The translations under genes were made by a program, and so were the position numbers. Below the pieces are notes generated by a model. The model ran no database searches and was not told the DNA's origin. It worked only from the letters and a program-made list of their open reading frames with translations. A stretch of DNA of 64,000 nt from Chimaeribacter californicus (GTDB lineage Bacteria; Pseudomonadota; Gammaproteobacteria; Enterobacterales; Enterobacteriaceae): positions 1 to 64,000 of the forward strand of contig NZ_PJZF01000004.1 of assembly GCF_002858675.1 (NCBI RefSeq), written 5' to 3'. The stretch's first letter is position 1. Each line of letters starts with the position of its first letter. This document shows, piece after piece, positions 44,767 to 55,028 of the stretch.

Positions 44767-45168
44767 GCTGCCGGGGAAGTATAATCCGCATCAGGGTGGT
44801 TTGCCCGGCAGCGGCCACCAGCGCTTTTTCGTTTCTTACGTTACTGCAACGACAGCAGCCTCGCGTTGGGCTTGGTAATCTCAGCACGGCCTTTCACGAA
44901 CAGAATACCGACAGGGTTTAACGCTTTTCAGGCGATGGGCCGCAACGGGTTGCCGTTAACATCAGTATTAACTACCGCATTTTATTGCCCGTTTCACTCA
45001 TCTCCTTATATTTGCCTGCAACACAGCCCACTCACACCACAAGCTGGCGAATTAAACATTCCTTTAACATTGCTGTTGCGACCATCGAATAAAAATCTTA
45101 TTACTATTTAGAAAGTTATATTTCTTAGCGACCCGGCCTGTTAATAAATTCAATAAAAAGGATCATTT
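44767..45168. other. Intergenic region after the Hcp cassette
   Basis: About 400 bases with no convincing gene. It becomes strongly AT-rich toward the MFS start. Confidence 0.4.
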
Positions 45169-46422
45169 ATGATAACGAAACCCACCGCTGAAGTCTGTGC
45201 GGCACCGGGTCTATTCCAGACGCTGAAATCCTTCCCGGCGACTGTCCATGCGCTGCTTTTTTTTACGCTCATCATACGTTTTAGCTATTTTATGGCATGG
45301 CCGTTTATCGCGGTGATCATGACGCAGAATTACCACATGTCGCCGATCGTCATTGGCATGGCTATGACCAGCAGCGCGCTGATCTCGGTGGTGCTCGGTA
45401 TGTATGGCGGGCAGATTTCGGACAGGCTGGGACGACGGGTTATTCTTCTGTTGGGCTGTGGGTTTTCCGCCGTGGGATATATCACCCTGGCGCAGGCCAC
45501 CGGGATGGGGCTGTTTATCACCGGCCTGATGATCATTGGCGTTTGCTTTGCATGGGTCGATCCCCCGGTGCGTGCACTGATGAGTGATTTGCTTGGTGAC
45601 CGCCGTCGCCGCGCGCTTGCCCTTCAAATGCGCTACTACCTGATCAACGTCGCGGCGGTATTTGGCCCGCTGGTGGGAATAGTCTTTGGCCTGACATCCC
45701 AGAAAGGGACATTCCTGATAACCGGGCTGACCTATCTGCCTTTTTTCGTCTACGTGATGCTGTTTATCCCCAAGGGTAAACTGCTGGGCGAGCAGCCAGC
45801 CAACAGCGGGCCGGCGGTTAAGCTGCACCAGGTGATGGGTATTATCGCCAGGGATAAAATCTACATTGCGGCACTGCTGTGCAGCTTTTTGTGCAGTGTT
45901 GTTTTTATCCATTACGAAGCCGTACTGCCCCAGTACCTGCTCTTACTTGACGGCAACGCAGCGGTTAAGTTGATTACCCTGATACTGGTCACTAATGCCT
46001 GTACCGTGCTGGTGGTTCAGACCTTTATTGTGCGGTTTCTGGCACAGATCAACATGCCGACACGCATTCTTCTGGGGGGCGTGATTTTCGCCTTCTCGCA
46101 GCTCTGCTTTTTTTCTATACGTTCGACGGAAATCTGGCTATGGCTGACGGCTACCGTTGTGTTCAGCCTGGGTGAAGCGATTCTGATGCCGAACCTGAAC
46201 ATTTTGCTCGATCAGTTGGCCCCGGCAGAGCATCGCGGTGCCTACCTGGGTGCCTCAACGCTGTCGACGCTGGGGATCGCTGCCGGGCCGTTAATCGGTG
46301 GTGTGATGCTGGCGATGACCGGTGCGGGGGTATTTATCTGCACCGCATTGCTCAGTCTCCTGCTATGCGTGATTATTTACGCCTGCAGGATCAGCATGCT
46401 GGCACGCCTCAGGGAGTCATAA
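45169..46422 (+). CDS. MFS transporter, drug:H+ antiporter type (MdtH-like)
   Basis: The 417-residue protein has about twelve membrane helices. The loop 2-3 motif GGQISDRLGRRV is the MFS A motif. FAWVDPPVRALMSDLL and the C-terminal LGASTLSTLGIAAGPLIGG are like the MdtH branch of 12-helix drug antiporters. AAAAGGATC lies before the ATG. Substrate unknown; efflux is inferred from the family. It is a single gene, between the Hcp cassette and the AraC regulator. Confidence 0.87.
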   Translation: MITKPTAEVCAAPGLFQTLKSFPATVHALLFFTLIIRFSYFMAWPFIAVIMTQNYHMSPIVIGMAMTSSALISVVLGMYGGQISDRLGRRVILLLGCGFSAVGYITLAQATGMGLFITGLMIIGVCFAWVDPPVRALMSDLLGDRRRRALALQMRYYLINVAAVFGPLVGIVFGLTSQKGTFLITGLTYLPFFVYVMLFIPKGKLLGEQPANSGPAVKLHQVMGIIARDKIYIAALLCSFLCSVVFIHYEAVLPQYLLLLDGNAAVKLITLILVTNACTVLVVQTFIVRFLAQINMPTRILLGGVIFAFSQLCFFSIRSTEIWLWLTATVVFSLGEAILMPNLNILLDQLAPAEHRGAYLGASTLSTLGIAAGPLIGGVMLAMTGAGVFICTALLSLLLCVIIYACRISMLARLRES

Positions 46423-46566
46423 CCGCAAAAGCGTCTGCGGGCGTCAGTGCGCTGAACCGCTGAATGCCTGCTTTAACGTCCGCTTTTTGCTCAAAGCAGA
46501 AAGAGAACGACACCTTTTGTCTGCTTTGTGCCGGAAGCGGACGTTGTTGACATTGGTGTATGCCAA

Positions 46567-47538
46567 TCACGGTAGGCAGAGCACTTCATCAGGGGGAAAA
46601 TACTCATTAGCGGCTTCGTTCAGCGACTTATTTTTCGAAGAATACCGTCGTGGCGAACATCCGATGACTCGTCGAAACGCTGTACTGAATGCAGCGTCTG
46701 ATTCATAGCCTAATGACAGCGCGATTCTGGAGACAGATTCAGTGCCGCTGGTGAGTCGATGACATGCAATCATCATCCTCCATCGTGTTAGATATTCAAT
46801 TGGCGACGCTCCGGATATGCTTTTGAACCTGACTGCGAACTTGGATCGAGACATCCCGGCCTTTTGGGCAAGTTCCGGCAAGGTCCATCTGTTGCCTGGG
46901 TTCGCATGAATTGCGCCAACGGCAGCCGCGATCCTTTTATCACTAAGTGCAAACAGCCAGCCAACCCCGTTTCCCACGCCGTGAGCGAGATAAAGTCGTA
47001 GCGCCTGGACCAGCATTAAATGAGCGAGATGCTGCACCACGAGCTTGCCACCCGGCTGCGCTCCGAACAGCTCTTGTCGCATACGATCGAGGGCCCATCG
47101 CAGCCCTGCCTTATCATCCTCGTCGCGGAGCCGAAGGATGGCAGGCATTGACCCGAGCAGGAGGTCGATATGTTCACCGGCGAATCCGAAATGGCCGCCG
47201 AGCATTGTTGTTTCTCCGCCGCCGTTCACTGTCGCGATACCCCCGTTCCAGTCTTCTTCGGGTAGGGTGGCAATGCCGACTGGCTCGAAGGCGAGGTCTT
47301 GAGCAATCAGGAACCGACGTCCGTTCGGTAGCAGGACGCAATCACCCGCCTCAAGCTTTATCGGATCTTGCCCGCTATCGACGGCGAGCCAGGCGCTGCC
47401 GGATACGAGCGCAAAATATTTGAGGCCAGAATGCTTCTCGAACTGAAGCGCCCATTTCCCCCCGAAGTCAAATCCACCCGCAATGTAGGTTTTCGGCGTC
47501 AATAACGAGAGAATATCGGATAGAGGATCAGTAACCAT
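46567..47538 (-). CDS. AraC-family regulator with cupin N-terminus
   Basis: The 323-residue regulator has an N-terminal cupin_6-type ligand domain (VTDPLSDILSLLTP, GGFDFGGKWALQFEKH, LEAGDCVLLPNGRRFLI) and a C-terminal pair of helix-turn-helix units (WTLPELAQKAGMSRSKFAVRFK and SRIALSLGYESDAAFSTAFR, ending with GCSPRRYS). ATG at 47538 is taken as the start because it gives the usual MVTDPLS opening; a TTG eleven codons earlier is less likely. It is divergent from an EthD-domain gene with 111 bases between, so that gene is its likely target. Confidence 0.9.
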   Translation of the reverse strand: MVTDPLSDILSLLTPKTYIAGGFDFGGKWALQFEKHSGLKYFALVSGSAWLAVDSGQDPIKLEAGDCVLLPNGRRFLIAQDLAFEPVGIATLPEEDWNGGIATVNGGGETTMLGGHFGFAGEHIDLLLGSMPAILRLRDEDDKAGLRWALDRMRQELFGAQPGGKLVVQHLAHLMLVQALRLYLAHGVGNGVGWLFALSDKRIAAAVGAIHANPGNRWTLPELAQKAGMSRSKFAVRFKSISGASPIEYLTRWRMMIACHRLTSGTESVSRIALSLGYESDAAFSTAFRRVIGCSPRRYSSKNKSLNEAANEYFPPDEVLCLP

Positions 47539-47649
47539 GGGGACAATCTCGAAAGTAATAGGGATATTCAAACATAGTTTGTTTCGATATTCATGGCTAT
47601 TCTTTGTCGAAGCAGAGGCACCGATTACTCACCGTCAAAGGATATTTTC

Positions 47650-47985
47650 ATGATCAAAGTCGTTATCGGTTTCAAGCGCCAGCAAGGTATGAGCATTCAG
47701 GAATTCAGGGACTATCGTCGGGACGTTCATGCCCCAATACTTTTTGCCATTCCCGAAGCGAAAAAGATCCGCCGCTTTGTGGTTTCATACCCTGCGGATT
47801 ATGCGACCTCAGAGGAACCACGGTTCGATGCCATGGTGGAGGCGTGGTTCGACAACAGTGACGACATGCATAAACTCTTCCTGTCGGACAACTTTGCAAC
47901 CAAGGTGGATCCGGACCACGTGAACTTCATCGACTTGGCTTCCGTGGTCCGGCTCGTGACCGAAGAAGTCATTGTCGTTGAATAA
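47650..47985 (+). CDS. EthD-domain protein
   Basis: The 111-residue protein has the EthD dimeric alpha-beta-barrel pattern: KVVIGFKRQQGMSIQEFRDYRRDVHAPIL, then FVVSYPADYATSEEPRFDAMVEAWFDNSDDM. Such proteins are often induced beside an AraC regulator and are linked to degradation of ethers or small organics, but have no defined activity of their own. AAGGAT lies before the ATG at 47650. It is divergent from the cupin-AraC gene. Confidence 0.83.
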   Translation: MIKVVIGFKRQQGMSIQEFRDYRRDVHAPILFAIPEAKKIRRFVVSYPADYATSEEPRFDAMVEAWFDNSDDMHKLFLSDNFATKVDPDHVNFIDLASVVRLVTEEVIVVE

Positions 47986-48143
47986 CGATCCCGCCGGGGG
48001 CGCAGGACAAAACGCATTGCCTGGAACCGCGATCACCCCGGCCTTCTTCGGAAGGACGTGGAAAATGTGCCATTCTGATCGACAGGCAGTTATCCTGTCT
48101 TACACAACGCACCGGCAATGTGAGTAATTCCGAGGATGTCGAC

Positions 48144-48626
48144 ATGACCGCTTTTCATCAACTTATGGCCACCAGTCTGAGTGGACAGCTCATCCCCATG
48201 GCCGACTACGCCGGCAAGCTGGTTCTTGTGGTGAATACCGCCAGCCATTGTGGATTCACGCCGCAATACGCAGGCCTTGAAGGGCTTTACAAGAAGTACG
48301 CCGCTCAGGGTCTGGTGGTGCTTGGTTTTCCCTGCAACCAATTCGGTAAACAGGAACCCGGCGGCGCTGACGACATCGCGCAGACCTGCCATATCAACTA
48401 TGGTGTGAGCTTCCCGATGTTCGAGAAAGTAGAGGTCAACGGTGCCTTAGCGCACCCGGTGTTTCGTTACCTTAAAGAGGAATTGCCTGGTGTGTTGGGC
48501 GGGCGGATTAAGTGGAACTTCACTAAGTTCCTGATCGGGCGCGACGGCAAACCGCTCAAGCGTTTTGCACCGTTCACCACGCCAGAGAAAATGGAAGCTG
48601 TAGTGCTTGCTGCACTTAAAATCTAA
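48144..48626 (+). CDS. Glutathione peroxidase family protein (BtuE/Gpx type)
   Basis: The 160-residue protein is a thioredoxin-fold Cys-peroxidase: VVNTASHCGFTPQYAGLEGL has the peroxidatic cysteine near residue 36, and NQFGKQEPG and the WNFTKFLIGRDG segment complete the catalytic tetrad (Cys, Gln, Trp, Asn). It reduces hydroperoxides, often with thioredoxin despite its name. The ATG at 48144 follows GAGG by eight bases. It is 158 bases after the EthD gene, with no obvious terminator between, so it may or may not be in that unit. Confidence 0.9.
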   Translation: MTAFHQLMATSLSGQLIPMADYAGKLVLVVNTASHCGFTPQYAGLEGLYKKYAAQGLVVLGFPCNQFGKQEPGGADDIAQTCHINYGVSFPMFEKVEVNGALAHPVFRYLKEELPGVLGGRIKWNFTKFLIGRDGKPLKRFAPFTTPEKMEAVVLAALKI

Positions 48627-48742
48627 GTGTCTCTGTAATTTGAACCAAGTTTATTGCAGAGCAGTCGAAGCCGGTACAAAACTAATCGCTACCACCCTTC
48701 CTCCCTGCTACCCCTTACGGCCTGGCAGACAACCTATTTCGT

Positions 48743-48768
48743 AAAAAGCCCCCAACGGGGGCGTTTAC
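48743..48768 (-). terminator. Terminator of the pirin gene
   Basis: AAAGCCCCC-AAC-GGGGGCGTTT; on the minus strand the stem is followed by five T. It lies between the convergent glutathione peroxidase and pirin genes. Confidence 0.8.
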
Positions 48769-48816
48769 ACGGATACTACAGCAGAAATAACGCCCTCAGC
48801 AGGTTCTCGCCACCCG

Positions 48817-49689
48817 TCACGGGTGGCTGTCCAGTTCCACGTTGCCGAATTTGCCGGACTGATAATCGGCAATCGCCTGATTGATTTCGTCACGGCTGTT
48901 CATCACAAACGGGCCGTAAGAGACTACCGGTTCGCCAATCGGGTCAGCATGGCCGTAGAGGATCACCGCGTCGCTGTGGGCGGTGAGCGCCACGGATTCG
49001 CCATCCTCGTTCATCTCAATCAGGTGATGGGTTTTCAGCGCCTCGTCACCCAATGTCAGCGAGCCATTGACCACATAGCAGAACACCGTTCGCCCGGCCG
49101 GGGCCGGCAACGCGATCTCCGCCCCGGAGCGGCACTGCACCGTCATCAGGGTGACGCCGGTCAGCGAGATAAACGGCCCGTGCTGAGGCCCGAACTCGCC
49201 GGAGATCAGGTTCACCGTGGCCTTGCCGTCTGCGGCCTCAATCGCCGGGATCTGATCCTGCTGGAGGCCGGTATAGGCCGGGTGGCTCATTTTCAGGCGT
49301 GACGGCAGGTTCACCCACAATTGCAGGATCTCCAGCGGGCCGCCGCTCCGTTTAAAGCCGGCGGGCGAAATCTCGGCGTGCACCAGCCCCGATCCGGCGG
49401 TCATCCACTGGATGCCGCCCTGGGTAATGATGCTCTCATGGCCGCCGCTGTCGAGGTGCGCCAGCTCCCCTTCCAGGATAAAGGTCACGGTCTCAAAACC
49501 GCGGTGCGGGTGCGGGCCAAACGGCAGGCCGTGGTTGTTGGCCGGGTAGGTCTGCGGCCCGTGGTGGTTGAGGAATAAAAACGGGTCAAGCTGCGGCAGC
49601 CCGGCACCGGGCAGCGGCCGGCGGGTCACCAGATCGCCGATGTCATCACGGGTGGCCGGGTGCTGCTGTTTACATGTTCTGGAGGTCAT
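48817..49689 (-). CDS. Pirin-family protein
   Basis: The 290-residue protein has two cupin domains. The metal-binding set is in PFGPHPHRGFETVTFILEGEL (about residues 57-77), with HLDSGGHES and QWMTAGSGLVHAE completing it (His, His, His, Glu). Pirins bind iron; some have quercetinase activity or regulate transcription. It is longer than E. coli YhhW (231). It is divergent from the first monooxygenase of the organosulfur operon. Confidence 0.9.
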   Translation of the reverse strand: MTSRTCKQQHPATRDDIGDLVTRRPLPGAGLPQLDPFLFLNHHGPQTYPANNHGLPFGPHPHRGFETVTFILEGELAHLDSGGHESIITQGGIQWMTAGSGLVHAEISPAGFKRSGGPLEILQLWVNLPSRLKMSHPAYTGLQQDQIPAIEAADGKATVNLISGEFGPQHGPFISLTGVTLMTVQCRSGAEIALPAPAGRTVFCYVVNGSLTLGDEALKTHHLIEMNEDGESVALTAHSDAVILYGHADPIGEPVVSYGPFVMNSRDEINQAIADYQSGKFGNVELDSHP

Positions 49690-49905
49690 AATGATCTGCC
49701 TGTGCGTAACGTGACGCTGTCACGGAAAGGGGGTGAGCATACCTTATCTGCTTCCTTAACGAATAGCTGTGATTGCGGCGCAATGCGAACTGCCGGTGCG
49801 ACAATCCCATTTACCATCTGCCTTAAGCGATATTTCTTCTTTTACTTCCGCGCTGGTGCCTTTCAATAATTGCCGCCACGACCAAGCGAAAAGGAAGACA
49901 CGATA

Positions 49906-50904
49906 ATGGCATACCGACTCAGCTTGCTGGATAAAAGCCCGATAGCCGAGGGTGAAACGGCGACGCAGGCGCTGGCACGCACCGTGGCGCTGGCCACGCG
50001 GGCAGAAGCGTGGGGGTTCCACCGTTTTTGGGTGGCGGAACACCACAACAGCGCGGCGCTGGCCGGCCCCTCGCCGGAGGTGCTGATCGCCTGGATTCTG
50101 GCACAGACGCGCACGCTGCGCGTGGGTGCAGGCGGCGTGATGCTGCAGCACTACAGCCCGTATAAAGTGGCAGAAAATTTTAACCTGCTGGCGTCGCTGG
50201 CTCCCGGCCGCGTGGATTTGGGCGTCGGCAAAGCGCCCGGCGGGTTGCCGCTCTCCACCCGCGCCCTGCAACAGGGGATCAATGCGGCGGAAAAAGGCGA
50301 GTTTGGCCAACAACTTGCGCAGCTGACCCACTGGCTGGAGGCCACCCCCAACGGGGATGGGCGGGACGAGTTACTCGCCACGCCGCTGCCCACGCGCCCC
50401 GCCCAGCGTTTCCTGCTCGGGGCCAGCGAAGGCAGCGCACTGCTGGCCGCCCGGCTTGGCTGGCACTTTGTGTTTGCCGCCCACCTGAACGGCAGTGAAA
50501 CCGATCTGGCACAGGCGCTGGAGGCCTACCGCGTAAACAGCGGCGGCCAACGGGCGCTGGTGGCAGTGCAGGCGATCGCCGCAGCCTCCCCGGCAGAGGC
50601 CGCGTTGCTGGCCGCCGATTTGCAGCATTACCGGGTCAGCAGCCCGCAGGGGCAAAGCGTTACCGTCGGCAGTGTGGAACAGGCCGAAGCTTATGTCCGG
50701 CAGGCAGGCATCTCTGACTACCAGATCGAACCGCGCCACAGCGCCACGCTGAAAGGCACTGCTGCGCAGGTGCACGCCCAGCTCAGCAGCCTACAAAAAC
50801 GCTACGGCATCGAAGAGTTCATTATTGATACCCCGATCAGTGATGCCGCTGCCCGGTTAACATCGCTGGAATTACTGGCGGCCCACCAGACGGTGGCAGC
50901 CTGA
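49906..50904 (+). CDS. LLM-class flavin monooxygenase (MsnO8/CmoO-like)
   Basis: The 332-residue enzyme is of the bacterial-luciferase fold, MsnO8 branch: LSLLDKSPIAEGETATQAL at the start, GFHRFWVAEHHNSAALAGPSP, RVGAGGVMLQHYSPYKVAENF and APGRVDLGVGKAPGG. Relatives include YtmO (CmoO) of Bacillus, part of the ytm S-modified-cysteine operon. It would use FMNH2 and O2. ATG at 49906 is fixed by AAGGA ten bases upstream. It heads a run of seven same-strand genes with small gaps. No flavin reductase is encoded here, so FMNH2 must come from elsewhere. Confidence 0.88.
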   Translation: MAYRLSLLDKSPIAEGETATQALARTVALATRAEAWGFHRFWVAEHHNSAALAGPSPEVLIAWILAQTRTLRVGAGGVMLQHYSPYKVAENFNLLASLAPGRVDLGVGKAPGGLPLSTRALQQGINAAEKGEFGQQLAQLTHWLEATPNGDGRDELLATPLPTRPAQRFLLGASEGSALLAARLGWHFVFAAHLNGSETDLAQALEAYRVNSGGQRALVAVQAIAAASPAEAALLAADLQHYRVSSPQGQSVTVGSVEQAEAYVRQAGISDYQIEPRHSATLKGTAAQVHAQLSSLQKRYGIEEFIIDTPISDAAARLTSLELLAAHQTVAA

Positions 50905-50947
50905 TTTATTTCATGCCCCGTTATCTTCTGCTAATAAAAGGCTCACC

Positions 50948-52078
50948 ATGACACTCCCTTTAGAAGAACAGCTTATTTCCTGGCGACGAGAATTACACCA
51001 AAACCCGGAACTCTCGGGCAAGGAAATAGCCACCACAGCGAGAATTACCGACTGGCTGAATAATCACGGCCTCACCCCCCTGCCTTACCCATTAAAAACC
51101 GGCGTGGTGGTGGAAATAGGCCATGGCGGCCCGTTAATCGCCTTGCGGGCGGATATTGATGCCCTGCCGATTGAGGAAATTGCCCCGGTGCCGTTCTCCT
51201 CCCGGCAGCCGGGCGTGATGCACGCCTGCGGCCATGATGTTCATACCAGTGTGATGCTGGGGGCCGCACGCCTGCTGAAAGCGCGGGAAGCGGATCTGCC
51301 CGGCCGGGTACGCATCCTGTTCCAGCCCGCTGAAGAGACCTTTGTCGGGGCGAAAACGCTGATTGACGCCGGGGTGCTGGAAGGCGTGCAGGCGATTTTC
51401 GGCATGCATAACGCACCGGAATTGCCGGTCGGCACTTTTGCCACACGGGGCGGCGCATTCTACGCAAATGTTGACCGCTTCGTTATCCGCCTTACCGGCA
51501 AAGGGGCGCACGCCGCCCGCCCACAGGAGGGCATTGATGCGATTGTGGTGGCCGGGCAGGTGATCGGTGCGCTGCAAACCCTGCCGAGCCGCCGCTACAG
51601 CCCGCTGGCTTCCGTGGTGGTGAGCGTGACGCGCATCGCCGGGGGCAATACCTGGAATGTGCTGCCGCAGCAGGTGGAGCTGGAAGGCACGGTGCGCACC
51701 CATGACAACGCCATTCGTGAGACGCTGCCGGACAATATCCGCCAGCTTATCCACGGCATCGCCGCCGCCTCCGGGGCCACGGCTGAGCTGGTGTGGCAGC
51801 CCGGCCCGCCTGCGCTGGTCAATACGCCGCACTGGGCTGAGTTCGCTACCCGGGTCGCCGCAGAGAATGGCTATCAGGTGCTGACGTCAGAGCCGCAGAT
51901 GGGCGGCGAGGATTTTGCCCTCTACCTCCACCATGTGCCCGGCACCTTTGTCAGCATCGGCAGCGGCAGCGCCGAGGGGTTGCACCATCCCGGTTTTAAC
52001 CCTGATGAACGGCTGATCTACCCGGCTGCCTGCTATTTTGCCCGGCTGGCAGAACAGGCGTTGACGCATCTGGCGTAA
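50948..52078 (+). CDS. M20 amidohydrolase / N-acyl amino acid deacetylase (YxeP/ScmP-like)
   Basis: The 376-residue metallohydrolase has the M20D pattern: [32 protein letters not shown] with the metal ligands, [14 protein letters not shown] with the catalytic Glu, [16 protein letters not shown] in the dimer domain and [14 protein letters not shown] near the end. In Bacillus the YxeP counterpart removes the acetyl group from N-acetylcysteine after C-S cleavage. Its place in this operon between the monooxygenases supports the same step here. Other N-acyl amino acids are possible. Confidence 0.88.
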   Translation: MTLPLEEQLISWRRELHQNPELSGKEIATTARITDWLNNHGLTPLPYPLKTGVVVEIGHGGPLIALRADIDALPIEEIAPVPFSSRQPGVMHACGHDVHTSVMLGAARLLKAREADLPGRVRILFQPAEETFVGAKTLIDAGVLEGVQAIFGMHNAPELPVGTFATRGGAFYANVDRFVIRLTGKGAHAARPQEGIDAIVVAGQVIGALQTLPSRRYSPLASVVVSVTRIAGGNTWNVLPQQVELEGTVRTHDNAIRETLPDNIRQLIHGIAAASGATAELVWQPGPPALVNTPHWAEFATRVAAENGYQVLTSEPQMGGEDFALYLHHVPGTFVSIGSGSAEGLHHPGFNPDERLIYPAACYFARLAEQALTHLA

Positions 52079-52190
52079 TTACGCCGCGCTATGCCCAATT
52101 TCAAATTTGAATTGCAGGGATTGTTATTTTACTTCACCTCCCGCCTCGGGAATAGTCAATGAAACCCACTCTGAATATGCAGGTGAAATA

Positions 52191-53504
52191 ATGTCTACCC
52201 GCCGTCAATTACGTCTCGGCACAATATTACACGGTGCCTCAGGAAATATGTCTGCCTGGCGTCACCCGGATGCCCAGGCCGATGCCAGCATTAATTTTGA
52301 GTTCGCCAAAAGCGTGGCGAAAAAAGCCGAACAGGGAAAACTCGATTTTATTTTTGTTGCCGACGGGCTGTTTATTAATGAGAAATCGATTCCGCATTTT
52401 CTCAACCGCTTTGAGCCGATCACCCTGCTCTCCGCCCTGGCCACGGTGACGGAGCACCTCGGGCTGGTCGGCACGCTCTCCACCTCCTACAGCGAGCCGT
52501 TTACCGTGGCGCGCCAGTTCGCCAGCCTCGACCACCTCAGCGGCGGGCGCGCGGGCTGGAACGTGGTGACCTCGCCGCTGGAAGGCTCCGCGAAAAACTT
52601 CTCCCGCCCGCAGCACCCGGATCACGCACTGCGCTACCGTATTGCCGACGAGTACCTGACGGTCACCAAAGGGCTGTGGGACTCCTGGGAGGAAGGCGCG
52701 TTTGTGCGCGACAAAGCCTCCGGGCAGTTCTTCGACCCCGGCAAACTGCACACGCTGGATCACCACGGTGATTTCTTCCAGGTACAGGGGCCGCTGAACA
52801 TCGGCCGCACACCGCAGGGCCGCCCGGTGCTGTTCCAGGCCGGGGCCTCGGAGGACGGCAAAAGGCTGGCGGCGCGCCACGCGGACGCCATTTTCACCCA
52901 CCACCCGACGGTGGAAGAGGCGCAGGCGTTCTATCAGGATGTGAAGCGCCAGCTGGTGGAGAATGGCCGCCAGCCGGACGATCTGCATATTTTCCAGGGC
53001 GTCAGCGTAATTGTCGGCCGCAGTGCGGAAGACGTGGAACAGCAATACCAGCAGACGGCGGCGCTGGTGTCGGTTGAGGATGCGCTGAATTACCTCGGCC
53101 GCTTCTTTGACCATCACGACTTCAGCCAATACCCGCTGGATGCGCCGTTCCCGGCGCTGGGCGACATCGGCCAGAACAGCTTCCGCAGCACCACCGATGA
53201 GATCAAACGTAATGCCCGTGAAAAGGGGCTGACGCTGCGCCAGGCGGCACTGGAAGCGGCCACGCCGCGCCCGCTGTTCCACGGCACGCCGGAGCAGGTG
53301 GCAGACGGCCTTCAGCACTGGTTTGAAAACGGGGCGGCTGACGGTTTCATCATCAACGGCGGCACGCCGGTGACCTTCCCGCATTTTGTGGACCAGGTGG
53401 TGCCGCTGTTGCAGGCGCGCGGGCTGTTCCGCACGGAATACCCCGGAAAAACGCTGCGTGACAACTTTGGGCTGGCGCAACCGGCCAACCAGTTTACCGT
53501 CTGA
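52191..53504 (+). CDS. NtaA/SnaA-type FMN-dependent monooxygenase (YxeK/CmoJ-like)
   Basis: The 437-residue luciferase-fold enzyme is in the NtaA/SnaA/DszA branch, matching YxeK and YtnJ (about 440 residues). Signatures: [54 protein letters not shown], and [27 protein letters not shown]. In Bacillus YxeK oxidises N-acetyl-S-(2-succino)cysteine and splits the C-S bond. AGGTGA precedes the ATG at 52191; the frame is open 28 codons earlier without a site. It follows the deacetylase by 112 bases. Confidence 0.9.
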   Translation: MSTRRQLRLGTILHGASGNMSAWRHPDAQADASINFEFAKSVAKKAEQGKLDFIFVADGLFINEKSIPHFLNRFEPITLLSALATVTEHLGLVGTLSTSYSEPFTVARQFASLDHLSGGRAGWNVVTSPLEGSAKNFSRPQHPDHALRYRIADEYLTVTKGLWDSWEEGAFVRDKASGQFFDPGKLHTLDHHGDFFQVQGPLNIGRTPQGRPVLFQAGASEDGKRLAARHADAIFTHHPTVEEAQAFYQDVKRQLVENGRQPDDLHIFQGVSVIVGRSAEDVEQQYQQTAALVSVEDALNYLGRFFDHHDFSQYPLDAPFPALGDIGQNSFRSTTDEIKRNAREKGLTLRQAALEAATPRPLFHGTPEQVADGLQHWFENGAADGFIINGGTPVTFPHFVDQVVPLLQARGLFRTEYPGKTLRDNFGLAQPANQFTV

Positions 53505-53544
53505 TCGTTACTGCTTCCCGACAATAATAAGAGAGAGCCGCGCT

Positions 53545-54474
53545 ATGCAGAAAACTGCTTTATTGACCACCGCCCTGCTGTTTTCCGGCCTGCTATTTTC
53601 CGGGGTGACACCGGCCGCAGGTAATGGGATCGACCTGAAAGCCAATGAAACGCCGATTAACGTTGCCGCCAACCCGGCGGCGGTGGCGCAGATCCCGGCC
53701 GGTTATCACTTTACGGTCCCGGGTAAATTCACCGTGGCGATTGCCGGACTGAACTCACCGCCGCTGACGCTGCTGGCCGATGACAATAAAACCATGCTGG
53801 GAAGCGAGGTGGATATCGCCCGGCTGGTAGCGGACAGCCTGGGGTTGCAGCTGAATATTGTGCGCACCTCCTGGGAGGACTGGCCGCTGGGCGTGGCCTC
53901 CGGCAAATATGATGCCGCCATCAGTAACATCACCGTGACCAAAGACCGTAAAGCAAAATTTGATTTTGCTACTTACCGGAAGGATTCGCTGGGCTTTTAT
54001 GTGAAGGCCGACGGCCCGATTAGCCGCATTGAGAAAGCGGAAGATATTGCCGGGTTACGGATCGTCGTGGGTTCCGGTACCAATCAGGAATCAATTCTGC
54101 TCAGTTGGGATCAGGCGAACCGCAAAAAAGGGCTGAAGCCGTTTATCCCGGTCTACAGCACCGATGACGCGGCGCAGACGCTGGCGTTGCAGTCCGGCCG
54201 GGCGGACGCCTATTTCGGCCCGAACGTAATCGGTGCCTGGAAAGCGGCGCTGAACGGCAAAACCCGGCTGGTCGGGACAGTGGATGGCGGCTGGCCAAAC
54301 GCGGCGCACATCGCCGTAACCCTGAAAAAAGGCAGCGGGCTGGTGCAGCCGGTGAATACCGCGTTAAACGGGGTGATTAAGGGCGGGGCCTATGACCAGG
54401 TACTGAACCGATGGGGGGAAGGCATTGAGCGCCTTGACCGGTCTGAGATCAACCCGCCGGGCCTGGGCGATTAA
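53545..54474 (+). CDS. ABC transporter substrate-binding protein (sulfur/polar amino acid type)
   Basis: The 309-residue protein is a type II periplasmic binding protein with a signal peptide of about 25 residues. Typical segments are LADDNKTMLGSEVDIARLVA, SWEDWPLGVASGKYDAAISN, FDFATYRKDSLGFYV and VVGSGTNQESILLSWDQANR. It resembles the amino-acid binding proteins (YxeM/TcyJ) that serve S-modified cysteine import. The start has GAGAGAG upstream. It is nearly identical in plan to the product of 58065-59009, the other side of the operon. Confidence 0.88.
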   Translation: MQKTALLTTALLFSGLLFSGVTPAAGNGIDLKANETPINVAANPAAVAQIPAGYHFTVPGKFTVAIAGLNSPPLTLLADDNKTMLGSEVDIARLVADSLGLQLNIVRTSWEDWPLGVASGKYDAAISNITVTKDRKAKFDFATYRKDSLGFYVKADGPISRIEKAEDIAGLRIVVGSGTNQESILLSWDQANRKKGLKPFIPVYSTDDAAQTLALQSGRADAYFGPNVIGAWKAALNGKTRLVGTVDGGWPNAAHIAVTLKKGSGLVQPVNTALNGVIKGGAYDQVLNRWGEGIERLDRSEINPPGLGD

Positions 54475-54484
54475 AGGAGGCACC

Positions 54485-55018
54485 ATGAGCACATTCACTT
54501 TCCGCGATGTCTCCCCAGAGGATGCTGACCTGCAACCAATTATTACCGGGTTGTTCGGCGAGTATGCGGCGCGTTACGGCGAATTCTTCTCCGGCGCGGC
54601 AGAAGAGGAGCTGACCGAATGGTATCTGCCGCCGCAGGGGCTGTTTATTGTGATGGAGCGCGACGGCGAAACCCTGGCGATGGGCGCGTATAAACCCTTT
54701 GATGCCGAGACCGCCGAACTGAAACGCATCTGGACGCGCCGTGACCAGCGGCGGCAGGGGCTGGCGTTGCAGGTGGTAGCCGAGCTGGAGCGCCGCGCCT
54801 ACCTGGCCGGATACCGCAAGGTGTACCTGACCACCGGTTTTCGCCAGCCGGAGGCGGTGCGCCTCTACCTCGCACAGGGGTATCAACCGCAATTCGATAT
54901 CCACCGCGATCCGGAAGAGTACAGCCGCCCGCCGCATGACGGCCGCCTGCGCTTTATCAAAGTGCTGGGCAGCGCTGTGCCGGTCGCGGAGACCCCCGCT
55001 GACGCCCGCGCCGGTTAA
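54485..55018 (+). CDS. GNAT N-acetyltransferase (SnaA/YxeL-like)
   Basis: The 177-residue GNAT has an N-terminal FRDVSPEDADLQPIITGLFG, a TAELKRIWTRRDQRRQGLALQV acetyl-CoA loop (about residues 72-97) and FRQPEAVRLYLAQGYQPQFD at the end. In the Bacillus yxe and ytm operons a GNAT of this size acetylates the amino group of S-modified cysteine before oxidation. AAAGGAGG at 54474-54481 sets ATG 54485, ten bases after the binding-protein stop. It lies between the binding protein and permease genes, so coexpression with the importer is expected. Confidence 0.88.
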   Translation: MSTFTFRDVSPEDADLQPIITGLFGEYAARYGEFFSGAAEEELTEWYLPPQGLFIVMERDGETLAMGAYKPFDAETAELKRIWTRRDQRRQGLALQVVAELERRAYLAGYRKVYLTTGFRQPEAVRLYLAQGYQPQFDIHRDPEEYSRPPHDGRLRFIKVLGSAVPVAETPADARAG

Positions 55019-55028
55019 GGAGCAACCC

